Below are positions 48,126 to 60,800 of a stretch of DNA of 64,000 nucleotides, one piece after another. This DNA is from a virus. Below the pieces are notes generated by a model that was not told where the DNA came from, searched no databases, and saw only the letters and a list, made by a program, of their open reading frames with translations. Location: the IMG/VR virus record IMGVR_UViG_3300022866_000322, positions 124,001 through 188,000 of that record. One strand, written 5' to 3'. A program made the position numbers and the translations under genes. Position 1 is the first letter of the stretch; every line of letters starts with the position of its first letter.

Positions 48126-48788
48126 TTACCCCTGACTTGTCAAGTTGGTCAGTGTTTGTATTCTAACTGTGTAGTCAATCTGTATCAATCTGTTGAGTGA
48201 CTTTTGCACAGGGTGGAATACTACATGTGTTAACAACTTGCCTGTTGTTGCTAATCCACTTGTACCATCTGTGCTTCTTGCTTTAAGTCCAAGCTCGTCG
48301 AATGTGTATGTGTCGTCAAGGGTAGTTGAATTGTCAAATGCGCTTTGTCCTGTTGGTTCGCCATAATCAAGCAAGCAACTTACTACTATGTCTGTAAATA
48401 CCTTGCCTGGTGTGTGTCTAATTTCCATCTTGTTGCGTGTAGGATCAGTGTTAAGTGTACTGGTGTTGTCTACAATCTTAGCAAAAGTTGGGTTGTACAA
48501 ATTACTGTTGCTGGTATTGGTATTGCTTGGCAAATAGTTGATGACCCCTGTTGGATCAACACTAGTACCTCCGTTACCAAAATGCATTTCGTAAATGTAA
48601 CCTTGTTGTTTATTTGCAAGGTTGTATGCGATTGCTTCACTGATGTTTTCATAGTGAATAGCATTTCGCTTGTTAATAAAGATTTCCCCAGACTCTGGGT
48701 CAAAAATCTTAATGTGTCCTTGAACGTGTAAACCACCGTGCTCGTCTGGTTTTGGTTCAAGTTCTGAATTTTCAGGTAAGGTTTGCAT
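48126..48788 (-). CDS. Virion structural protein
   Basis: The 220-residue protein begins QTLPENSELEPKPDEHGGLH and contains FDPESGEIFINKRNAIHYEN and HFGNGGTSVDPTGVINYLP. From memory this matches a structural protein of T4-like marine phages found near baseplate genes. I place the start at the ATG at 48788, with a GGAAGAAAA ribosome binding site. A longer version starting at 48833 would include the candidate late promoter GATAAATA within its coding region and overlap the next gene. Confidence 0.65.
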   Translation of the reverse strand: MQTLPENSELEPKPDEHGGLHVQGHIKIFDPESGEIFINKRNAIHYENISEAIAYNLANKQQGYIYEMHFGNGGTSVDPTGVINYLPSNTNTSNSNLYNPTFAKIVDNTSTLNTDPTRNKMEIRHTPGKVFTDIVVSCLLDYGEPTGQSAFDNSTTLDDTYTFDELGLKARSTDGTSGLATTGKLLTHVVFHPVQKSLNRLIQIDYTVRIQTLTNLTSQG

Positions 48789-48811
48789 ATTATTTTCTTC
48801 CGTGTCTAGAG

Positions 48812-48819
48812 TATTTATC
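48812..48819 (-). promoter_or_regulatory. Candidate T4-type late promoter GATAAATA
   Basis: On the minus strand GATAAATA (48819-48812) lies 23 bases before the ATG at 48788, the same arrangement as before the fibre gene at 45488. It supports the shorter start of that gene. Confidence 0.45.
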
Positions 48820-48829
48820 TGGGGTTTAA

Positions 48830-51800
48830 TCATGGAGTATAACTCCTCTCTGCTTTGATGTATTCAGCCCACTCAGTGGTACTAGAATCCAGTGTATCAC
48901 CAGTTCCGTATGCCTTCCATAAGTAGTCCTGTTTAATTGTTTTGCCTGTTACACTAACATTACCAGTACTAAGTACTTCACCTAGTATGTTAAGTGCGGA
49001 AACATTAGCTGTTGTTGTAGTGCCATTGATACTAACATTAGCATTAGCAATTCTTAGGTTGCCATCAACAAAGTCTACAGCAACCACATTGGCGTTTGCT
49101 ACAGTTTCAAGTATTCTAACATTTGCTGTAGGACCAGTCTGCGTTATGTAATCACCAATGTTAGCACTGATTGTGTTGTTTAACGACACACGCCATGTAA
49201 CATTTGCGGCTACTTTCTTTTCACCCGTTAGTGAGTTGGTTGTTGCTAGTGCTATGTTTGGTAACTGCTGTGCCAATGAGCTATCAACTACACGAGCATT
49301 GGCATAGTGTACGTTTGCACCAGTGCCGTCAACTCCTCTGCGCAACTGTGAAATTGTGTTGGCAAATACCTGCTTAACGTTTGATGTGTTGATGTATGCG
49401 TTAGCATTAGCAAACACATTTCCTAATACTAGGAAAACATTACTGCTGTATGTAATCAAACTATCTGTTGCAAACTCAGTGTTGGCTGTCCAAACATCAG
49501 CACTGAGCATTTTAGCATCATCATACTTCTGGTAGTAGTAAATCAATTCACCGTTGATGAATACCTCACCTGGTGAACCACCGACTCCAGTGCCTGGATC
49601 TGGTAGCAAGGCAGCGTTGTCAACAAATATGTTAACATCGTCAAGAGCCAAGTTAGCAGTAAGTGTTGTTGTACTGTTTGCACTTATTCGGTAGTAACTT
49701 CTGTCACGGTCCATTGGTTCAAACACTCTAAAGCCATAACTTGCAGTGTTTGACGCTGTATTAGTAAACACACGCATTTCAAGTGTGTCATACATTCTAC
49801 CCGGAACTAGTTCTTCTGGTGCATGACTATTGTAAGCATCTAAGTAGAAACCACCAGCAATGTTAATGTCCTCTGGTCTAGTTCCTAGTGCGGTGTCTGT
49901 GTAAAAACTTGCAATGTTGCTGTCAAGTAAGTCGTCAATGTACAAGTTACTGATCTTAACATTAGCAGTACCGGAACCTAACACATCCATAACATTAGCA
50001 GTAGTTGCAACACCATTTACGCGAACAACATTAGCATCAAGTTCTAAGAAACCTTGCTTTTCTTGGATAACTGCAATTTCTTTTACACTAGTATAGTTGT
50101 TCAACACTCTTGCGTTTGCAGTTGAATTAGTCTGAGTAATGTAGTCGCCTTCGTTTGCACTTATACTTTCACCTAACGACAACGTCACAATACTTTCGAT
50201 CGGTTGCCCACTTAGCATCATTTCATCACGTGACACGCTTACTACTCTGAACGTTGCATTGTTCTCAAAATTGAAGGTTTCGTACATGCCCTCAATTTTA
50301 ATAGGATCATTTAGATTAAAGCCACGGTCAACGAAGTCTACCTGTTGTGTGTTTGCACTAGTAATCTTATGACCTGTGTAGTTGAATCCAATTACATTGC
50401 TCGTTAAGGTAAAGCTGTTAGATGTAAACGTCTCTCCACTTATTTTATTACCAGGATAACTTGTACCAAACATCAATTGATTGATGTCTTTGCCTGGTCT
50501 TCCAAAACTTGGAACATAGTAACTGGTTATTCTATCTGCGGCACTAAGCAATACATTACCGCTATCAATTTCTGTAAAGCGTGTAAAGTCAAACACTGTC
50601 TGCGAACTTACATTTGCGTTTGTAGCCAAGTATGCTGTGTTGTTGTAGAATATAATGTTGCCACTTGTGATATACAAGTTGCCGTCTATTTGTGTAATTC
50701 CGTTGCTGTTGAAATCATACTGTTGTACAAAGTTGCCTACGTCATCTGCTACAAACAAGCGTGTACCGTCGTGTCTCATGTACAAGCCAGTTGGATTAGT
50801 TGCATTCAAGTCTGCTGAATTATTAAGTGTAGCAGTTGAGATATCCCATGCCGTTGAAAGTGTATAACTCCATATCTTGTTATACTGCTGTCCAGTTACA
50901 AACAGTTCTTTACCATCTTCTCTGAAGCGCATACCTGTTGGAATATTTTCTTCGCTAGCCACGCTCTTGCTTCGTGTGCTGTATGTTGCACTGCTTGCTA
51001 ACCACGGAATGCTAAGTTCATATTCAAACACTGTGTCATTTGCTGTGCCTAACACGTACATTCTTGTGCCGTCTGTACTGAATTCAACACTAGTTGCACT
51101 TGTTTCTTGGCTGTTAATGCTTACAACACTGATGTTAGCGGCTGTATTAACAAACCAAGGAGTAGCAAGTCTGTACTCGTAAACGCTGTTACTTGTATCC
51201 CCAACAGTGTACATGCGAGATCCGTCTTCTCTAAAGAACAAACCTTGCACACTGGTGTCTTGAACATTAACATTAGCTACAGCAACGTTGCTTGCCGTTG
51301 TAACTTCCCATGGTGTACCTAGTGTGTACTCATACACACTGTTTGATGTGTCGCCTGCGATATACATTTTAGTACCGTCAGGTTTGAAAAATACATCTGT
51401 AATAGTAGTATCTTGTGGAGCAACATTTGCATTGCCGTCAAGTTCTATTCTGTTCAAGTCATAGCTGTTTGCAAAGTTGCCATTTACTACAACAGTATCT
51501 TCGTATGCAACATTCGCGGTCCATTGTGCTACATTACTGGTGTAGGTTATTCTATCAAATTTAATTGTGCTGTCTATGCTTCTAACAGTGTTGTATCCAC
51601 CTTGGCTATCAAACTCACTGTTTAACATTGCATACGCTGTTGCACCCTCACCTGTGCCGTTAATTACCACGTTTGGTGTAGTAGTGTATCCTGATCCTGC
51701 CTTTGTAACAGTAATACTAGTTACAGTTCCATCAGCGGCACTAATTGTTGCAGTTGCATTGGCTCCTGATCCGCCACCTCCTGTTATTTCGACGTTTGGT

Positions 51801-54800
51801 GCAATGGTGTAATTTTGTCCTATATTGCCTACAATAATTTCACCAACTTTAAGTTTATAGTTGTCTGCATATGGCTGGTACAAGTCAGTTGTAAAATATG
51901 TACTGTCAGATGTAACCTGGATGTTTGGTGAGCGGAATGTATTTTCTTCTGCATACCAACGTGCCGGGATGTCAAAGTCTGTCCAACTACCAGTTGCAGT
52001 ATCAGTCTTTGTGTAAACTGGAGTAAACTCTTTAAGTTGTGTTCTGTATGGCTTTACTTCATCTATATACTGTTTATAAAAATCTTGATTATCTTTGCTG
52101 TAGGTTGGCAATTGCTCGAGTGATCTAAGATTATGTAATACATCAATAAAGCTGGTTTTAAATATCCAGTCTGGATTTTTCTGTTCTTCAAACACATAAT
52201 TTATTATTGTAAAGAATAGCTTATTAAAATCTGTAGCCAAACTGTTAATAAAAATTTGGGTGTACAAACTATCAAAAATATTTCCTATTTCGCTGCCTGC
52301 TTGCTTATCGAATGCTACTGCGTCAAACACAGCAGTATCAAAGCCCAAAGTTATTGTGGTGTCGTACAATAAGCTACTTAAAGTTACTGTGGCATTTTCT
52401 GCCGCAATCAAAGAAAGCTGTCCTGTGGTTTCGTATCTATATGTGGACCAGTTTCCTGCACCATCATCTAGTATTTTTATGTAGTCGTTGTTTGCCAATA
52501 CTAATTTTTGAATATCACCATACGTATTAACAGTATGCGCTATTGCATTACCTGCAATGTAAGTACTGTCATACCATTCCGAAGGTGTCCACCACAGGTC
52601 TGTCTTGTAACTCTGGCTACGTATTAAATCAAACTCTCTTGACGTGCCGTTGAACTCAAGCAATGACCATCTGTTTTCGTAACGACTATCTTGCGGAATT
52701 AAAATTGTATACCCATCAGCAAAACCTGTAGTGTCGAGATATTCTACATCTGTATATGATGCTACTTGTGCATCATAACTAGCAGGGAACGGTTGTTGTA
52801 CATACAAACTTGTTGCTGTAGTTGTTAGCAATACTGGGTGCAGTGCTAGTAGCCTGTTGGCTTCATTTACAAAAACTTCCAAGGCAGCTGATCTATCCAA
52901 GAACAGTCCTTGTCTAGGTCTAGAAAGTATCCCTAGCCTGTCTTGTGGTTTAAGTGTAATGTCGGGCACCAATCTACCTGTGCTGTCTTCACCACGTAAA
53001 CTATCTCGCAGTTTGTCTATTACACGTTGAGGGATGGCACTTGTAGTAGTGCCTTGCTGAACTAATCCAAATTCGTTGTGTATTAATTGATCGTTATTCT
53101 CAACAGTCGTGGTGTCCAAATGCAAAATAACATCACTGCCTGTGGTCTTGTCATTTATGTTGTACAAGTTTACACTACTAGGCGAAGTTAATCCTAGGTA
53201 AGGAATATTTTGATCCTTTGGACTTCTTATATATTGTTCTAATAGAGTAGTGCTGATCCGACGGTTTGCAGTTACTGGATCGACACTAGTCTTTCCACTT
53301 ACCCAATAATAATACTTGCTTACGATTATGCCAGTGCCAGGATCAACAAAAGTTGATTGTGTGTAAGCAGAGTCATCTGCATTCTTAGGCACACCATCTC
53401 CGCCATTACCTACATATTGACTAGGTAAAACATCGCTTTCTACCCATTCGTAAATTGTTACTGTACTTCCCGGGAACAAACTACCCCAATTAATACTTCT
53501 GTACAATAGTGTACTCTGCTCGTAATCAATAAAGTTAGCTACACTAGTGTCCCACCATGTCTTACCAATTTGTTGGGTAGTCCAGTAAAATGAATCATTT
53601 GATATGCCGGTGCTTGCTGTTGTTGTATTATAAGAAGCTGGGTCAAATTCCTCAATGTAATCTAGTTCCTGTTCAACAGCACCTAGTAACTTGCCTTTGA
53701 CAGGATCTAATATATCTAAATAATTTATTATTGTTTCTGATGTCTTATTATAAATGAACGCTGAATTAATTGCATCAATTGCTACCCTTGGTTCTTTGTA
53801 CCTAAGCAATTCCCATCCAGGTTTACTACCTTCGTTGTAGTATGTGTATACACTTCCACCGCCTACTGTAATGTCTGAATCATTAGTAACACCAATTACC
53901 ATGATATCATTTACAATATCAATATCAGCACCATAATCATCACCTGTCTCGACGCCAGGTGCAGTTAGTTTTTGGCTGAATGCAAATATTGATGGATTGT
54001 CTTCTGACTCGTAAGGGTTAGCTATGAGATCATATAGGTAAACTGCACCTGAATCTTTAACTATCTTAACAAACGTAGTAGATAAACTATCAAATATTGT
54101 AACTGTGTCAGCTATATCAAAAGTCGTAGGGGTTGTAGTATCTGCGCCTTCGCTAGATATTGCCAACTTACCAACGCTTTGGCTAATGCCTATCGCAGTA
54201 CCAAACTTTTCTCCAATTTGATTAGGATGGGTTACAACTTGCGTATGCTTGTAGATCTCTATTCCGAGATCAGTTAATCCGGTACCTGTGCTTGCAGAGG
54301 TAATGTTAAGTTTTTCTGTAGCAACTTGTACATTGCTTGTAATTTGTAGCCTCCAATGGCTTTCTGTTTCTCCCGACGTTACGTTACTAATAAACACCAA
54401 TGCATTACTTGCTGTTACTCCCGGAATACCTGTTCCATTAATGTCATTGGCTACGTCTGTTATAGTAGTTCCGGTAAATTCTACTGGCCTATCGTTAATT
54501 ACAATACTGTCACCTGAAGTAACAGTGGCGTTGCTCACTGTGCCTGTTACGTTACCGTAAACTCTTCCTGTGTTTACCAGTCTATAGACTGCTCCCGAAC
54601 TATATTGATTTGCAAAGTAGGAAGGAGCACTTCCGTATAGATTACAGCCAGTACCGCATAACTGAATATCAGTTCCGAATCTTTGTCCGTTGATTCCTGT
54701 CAAACTAGGAGAGATAATCTGATCTTGGACGAAGTTATTGGTTTCAACTGTTAGCGTAAGCCCTGCTGTTTGGACATCGGGAAACTGTACAGTACTTGGT

Positions 54801-57800
54801 GCGATTATATAATAATCAAGATCTTGGGTCAGTTCTACACCATTCAATAATACTCTGTAGCTGTTAGCAAAAGCGTCCGGGGCTGTGAATGATGCCGATG
54901 TACCGTCTGTAGTAAACTCTGTAATTGTTCTATGGTACGCATACAATAGTCCGTCGTTGCCCTGTGTCCCTACAACTGCTGTGTCACTTCCAACAGTAAG
55001 TACGCTACCGTCTGAATTAGTAGCAAGACTTGATCCAAAGTTTGTACTAGCGTTTCCAGTTATTGTTGTAAGATTTGTGTAGAAGCTACCACGGGTGAAT
55101 ACCTGTATAACGTCGTTAGTTGCTGGTGGTGTTACAAATGTTATCGTTTCGCCGCTAACACTGTATTCGATGGTTGGTACATACTCTACTGCACGTAGTT
55201 GTGAGTACACAAAAACTTCGGTTGGATCGCTTGTGAGTATGGATACGTTACTGAATGTGCCTGTAGCTACAGACTGCGTGTCCGATACAATGTTGGCTGC
55301 AACGTTGGCTCCATTGATTGCAATAAGATCTGTGTCAGTGAATGCCGCAACGTTTCCTGTAATAATAACAACATTAGTGTTAGTCAAAACTCTGGTGCTA
55401 TCAAACACAACTGTACCACTTGCTGATGATGTTGTACCTGGACTTTGATACGTTATGGTATCGTTTACTGCAACACTAACATTAGCATCTAGTACTAGGT
55501 TATATCGTTCGACTGGCAGCAGAACTGGATCAACTGCTGTTCTCAGGTTCAATTGATAACAGAAAACTTTATTTGCACCACTAGCACCAATATACAAATA
55601 GTTTGCATCTCTACTAATTGCCAAACTAGATCCAAACAAATCACTTGCGCTACCTGCGGCATCAGTTAATATTTGTTGTATGATACCGTCTTTAAAGATG
55701 TAAACATAGCCTTTTCCGCTCGAACTGTCTGGTGCGCTGACTGCAACATATCCTTGTGCATTTACAACTTTGTATCCGAAGCTGTCTAGTCCTGTACTGT
55801 TTGCACTTAAAGCAAAACTTGCTGTCCAAGAATTAGTAACGGATCTGGTAAATGCATTAACTCTACCCTCGCCTGACCCTGGCGAACCTACATACATCAA
55901 CTGAGCAAGATTAGGTTCTATACTAACTGTTCTACCAAAGTTATCATTGCCGGATAGTTTACTAGGATCTAGCTCCGCTTTGCTGTTATATACCCACGGG
56001 CTTGTTTTATTGTATACACCCCAATTTCCATCGTTGTCTAAATTTTCTACCCATACCTTATCATTTTCTAACCACCCACTTACTGGCATCACTGATTGTA
56101 TGTCAACAGGATTGCTTATCTTGGCGCTGGACAATCTATACAACAATCCCGACCCACTGATTACTGCTTCTTCCTGCAATGCTTCTAAGTTTCTTGTTAT
56201 TGTAATACTAAACCTAGTAGTGTCTATGATGTTGCCTACTTTATACGCCCCGTCAAATCTATCATCAAAGTTTTTAATAACAACTACATCATCAACTGCT
56301 AGTCCGTGATTTTCATTAAACACAACTTCTGCAGAACCGTCATCTCGGCTTCGCAGTATAAACACCAAACCGTCTATATAAGTTGCTCTGAATACATTCC
56401 AGCTACCGTTAAAGTCTTTAGCTACCCAAATCTTGTACCCTGTTCCTATTTTATCAATTGATGCAGATAATGAATCATAGTTATTTAAATTAAACAGTGT
56501 AGTGTCTACGTCTGCTAGGTTTACAAAGCCTGCCACTGGCAACGGACGTAGTAACGGAAACTGTGTTCTGTCTTCAGTCACAAATACATTTGCGTTGTAA
56601 GTGCCAGATATCTTAAAGATATCGTTTTCTATAATTGCAACTGTTCCTTCTTGGGCGGCGTTGTTGTTATCTGTAAACTGTATAAGTGTAGGATTTTTAG
56701 TAATTGCAGTGTCGCTCAACGGTGTTTCAATGAACGCATTTGTATCCAATGATCCGTATTCGCCTACACGCATAGCCCAGTTTTCATACCAGTCAATATC
56801 TGAATCTAAGTTGCCAAATATTCCACCTTCTAAAGCATTAATAGAGTTAGGTGTGCCTTTTTGTGTAATTAATCCTTGGTAATACTTTGACTGGGTAGTA
56901 ACGTCTATACCTAAGTCAGTAAAGTACTGTCTTTCTCTGAACCCAGTGATACCGTCACTGAATAATTGTATTTCTTCGTTAGCAGGTTGATTGTCTATAT
57001 CGTAGAAACTAACACCAAGTTGTGCGTTTGATGCAAGATTTCTCAACATTCCGCTTTGTAATTCTGCCTTGTCAAACTGCTTCCATTTCGTAGTTTGGAA
57101 ATTAGGATCGGCGGTTATGTTTTCTAACGCTGTATAGTATCTATTTTTATGCTGGACAATAGATCCTTTAAGGTAATCAGTTCCGCCGCCCCACGCATCG
57201 ATGCTATCACTGCTGAACATGAATCCTGGCAGTTCTAAACTTCCGTTCCAAGAATCAGTTTTGTATCCAACAAACTTTAATCTATATTGTCTATTACCTA
57301 ATTCCGGAACGTAGATAACATCATTGAATTCAGTAACGTTATCTAATATCAACAAGTGTTCTGTTTGTACTAAGTTTAGTTCAGCAAAACCCACTGACTT
57401 TTGTGCGTTGGATTGGAATGTAAACAAGTTATCTTCTCTATAAACCGAAAATTCGTTTTTATTAATTGGTTTAAAGTTTAGGTCAAGTACTCTACTGCCA
57501 AACGGTGCATTTTTTATCTCGTCTACAATTGCTGTTTGTTCGAATACCTTTAAAGTATCGCTCACAGGACTTAACACAAGAATATTATTAACACGCCATC
57601 CTTGTGTTGTCCAATGTAAGAATTCCTTAACACTTAGTATAAAATCTTTTTGTTGCTTGAGAGAGTCGTCATTGTCTACAAAAAGAAATCCTTGACTCTG
57701 TAGGAATCGCTGATAGCCTACTAAAAAATCAGTAACTTGTTGACTGGAATTAAATTCAAAACCATAAGGTATTGTAATTTTTTGTTTTTTAAAGTCTCTA

Positions 57801-60800
57801 AAGATTACAGCACTGGCATCACCGTCAGTAACTTGATATGCGTTATTGTTAGGCTCGCTAGGTATAATAGTAAAGAATGGGCTGGTTATATCATACCCGC
57901 TTACTGTATACCCATTGGCTGTTCTTTGTACAATGACAGCACTATATGTAATCTTCCTAATAGGGCTACCTTTGTATATCTTTAATGCATAGTTGTCATC
58001 GGGAATAACAACACTGTTGTTTATACTACTCGGACTGCTCTGCTCTGCCAGTAGTTCAATGAATTTTTTATCGGTATATCCTGCCACTTTGTTTAACAAT
58101 TGAACATTTAGTTTTGCTAAATTTTCTTGTATTACTGTAGGCGCTGAACCTGCACCTAAGTTGGTTATGTAATCTGTTATCCAGTTTAAGTACCCAGCAG
58201 TGCGTTGTGTTACACCGTTTGCATCTACGTACCCGTTAACATGAAGTGAGGTAGGGGTAAGGTGCTGACTTGTGTCAGTGATTTCAAATTGTCCAGTAAA
58301 ACTATTTCTTTTGTATCTATGTACGTCTGCTTGTAGTCCGTAAAATCTAGCAGGTTTTGTTAGTGCCAACGCTAACATTAACGCATATGGATATTCACTA
58401 CTGCGTCTCCATGCAAGTTCAACAGGACCTATATCTCCAACTGCATAACTTATATTAGCTCGACTACCATCAAAATCAGTGACGAGCATTTGCTCAGGAC
58501 TACGTAAGTTACCGTTATCGTCTACTGGTATAAATTCACTTAGGTTTGGTCTTTGGTAACGTAGATCAATACCTTGTCTATCGCCACTGTGTATGTAGCC
58601 TATACTTAAATCACTCCATAGGGTGCTATTTCCGCCTGTGTACGGAGAAACTCCATATCTGGTTTCCCAGTAGTCTGGCTTTTTGCTAAAGCCTAGCATT
58701 TCCCATGGATGCGTATGTGGTCTATCAGTGTCGTAGAAGTATCTGTAAATGCTTCTCCAGGTTCCTGGTAAAGTTTCACCATTGACTATATCTCTAAATG
58801 CTTTGTAGTTCCAAGTGAACGGATCGCTTGCACTAAAATAACTGTTTGTAGAAAAGTCAACTCTATTTGTGCCTACCCAGGCCAAAAATCCTTGGCTTAA
58901 AACTTGTGTAAATTCTGCTCTAGTATAGTCAGTGTCTCTGAATTTGCCGGGCACGTAGTCAATGATGTTAAAAGTATCAGTATCATATTCAACCTTGACG
59001 TTGTTATAAATTCTACGCTCTAGTTCTAATAACAGATCATCTCTAAAGTCATTAAAGGCGGGAGTAATACTACCATCATGTCCTTGAATTACATTTGCTG
59101 GTGTACGCAGTGTATTGTCTAAATACTTCTCAGGAATGAACTTAGGATACATTCCCATCTTTGTAGGAGTTTCTGGGATGAAACTTCCGTCTGTATCACT
59201 GTACTCTACAATATCTATCTTGTCTTCAAATAACAATCTAAAATTACTTGTGAAAGTTATTGCGGCACGATCTGTATTGAAGGTATAATCTCTGCCTTTT
59301 ACTACTAAGGTCTTTGTTGTAACATCATCTACAGTTCTAGTCACATAAACTAAAACAGATTTGTTACTCGGAATAGTGTCGTTGAATATACTTGTGATTT
59401 CGTATGCAGTGATCTCTGGGTCAAGAACAGTGTAAGTAGGAATCAATGATCTATTGTCATCTCCATGTGGTATCATGTCACTACGGAACCACGGGAAACT
59501 ACTGTTCTTAACGCTGTGCATTTGCAGAAGCACTGCATCAAAACTAGTCTGCACGTTGTTTAAATCTAACTCAATCTTTCCTGCAACTTCTAAGAAATTC
59601 TTCCTGAATTTTGAGTATTCTCTATTGGCTAATTTAATGGCGTTAATCGAATCCATCGTTGGGTGATTTAAAAACAGTCCTGCATACACTGCAGGGGCAC
59701 TATGCTGAAGTATACTTCCTGATGTGTTTTTATACACAATGTCTCTCAGGTTACTACTTCCAGGTACAGTACCCACAACACGTAAACTGTTATTTTTCAG
59801 CTCTATTAGATGATTCCTCATTTGCCCTAGTGTAACTGTAGACAGATTTTTATTCAAAGTATTGATGTCTAAGTTAATAGGAACTTCGTAGTGTGCGTTA
59901 GCAGTGACCGGTATATCTTTATTAAAGATAGCAACAAACACTGCATCGTTTTTTGTAATCAGATCTGGATTAACCAATACTGCAAATTTATCTACTACTT
60001 TTGTAGTTGCAAAGTTACCCACGCTTACAATCTTGTTGTTGACGTAAACTTTGATATGCGGGAAATTAGTACTAACGTCAGGCAAATTATCAATTGGGAA
60101 TAAATTAGTTACGCCGTCGTATACAAAATCATAAATTTTAAATTGTTTACTAAAATTGGTTGCAATTTCCCATACGTTGTCTCTGGCACATGTTGTAGTT
60201 GACACGTTCTTCTGTAAATAACCAGCATTCACTTTTTGTGGAGTTACAACATTGTTGGTCCCTGCCAGGTAAGTGAATGTTTGAGAATCAAAAGTGTTTT
60301 CAAATTCAATATCACCTTGATTCGTAAAGTTTTTGTAACTGAGAGGGAAACCCAATACTGTATCGTTACTGCCAGTTCCTCGCTTATAAGAAAATATCTT
60401 AGATCCAGTGAACGTTGTTCCAGTGAATGTACTTGCGTCGGAATAACTTATGCCTTTACTGTCAACTACGTCAAATAACGGTTCTTGGTTATTTGCAGTT
60501 TTCTCTTGCGCTATAGTCCAACTGAAGCCATTGAAGTACCATTGTTTACCACCATTGGTTCCTGACAGGACCAGCACAGTATTGTTGTCTACAACTGTTG
60601 CATCATCTGCTTCAACTAAGTATGCCTTGTAAACATCACTCGGGTCGTCTATTGCTTTTTCAATAGTAAAATTGTAAATTTTGTTTCTTACGTTGTCATC
60701 TAAGTCACTTGCAAATATAACTCTATCGCCGGTTGTAAGAGTGAGTGTCCCTATAGTAAAAACTGTTGTGTCGACCGATACCACACCTTGCACTTGTTGA

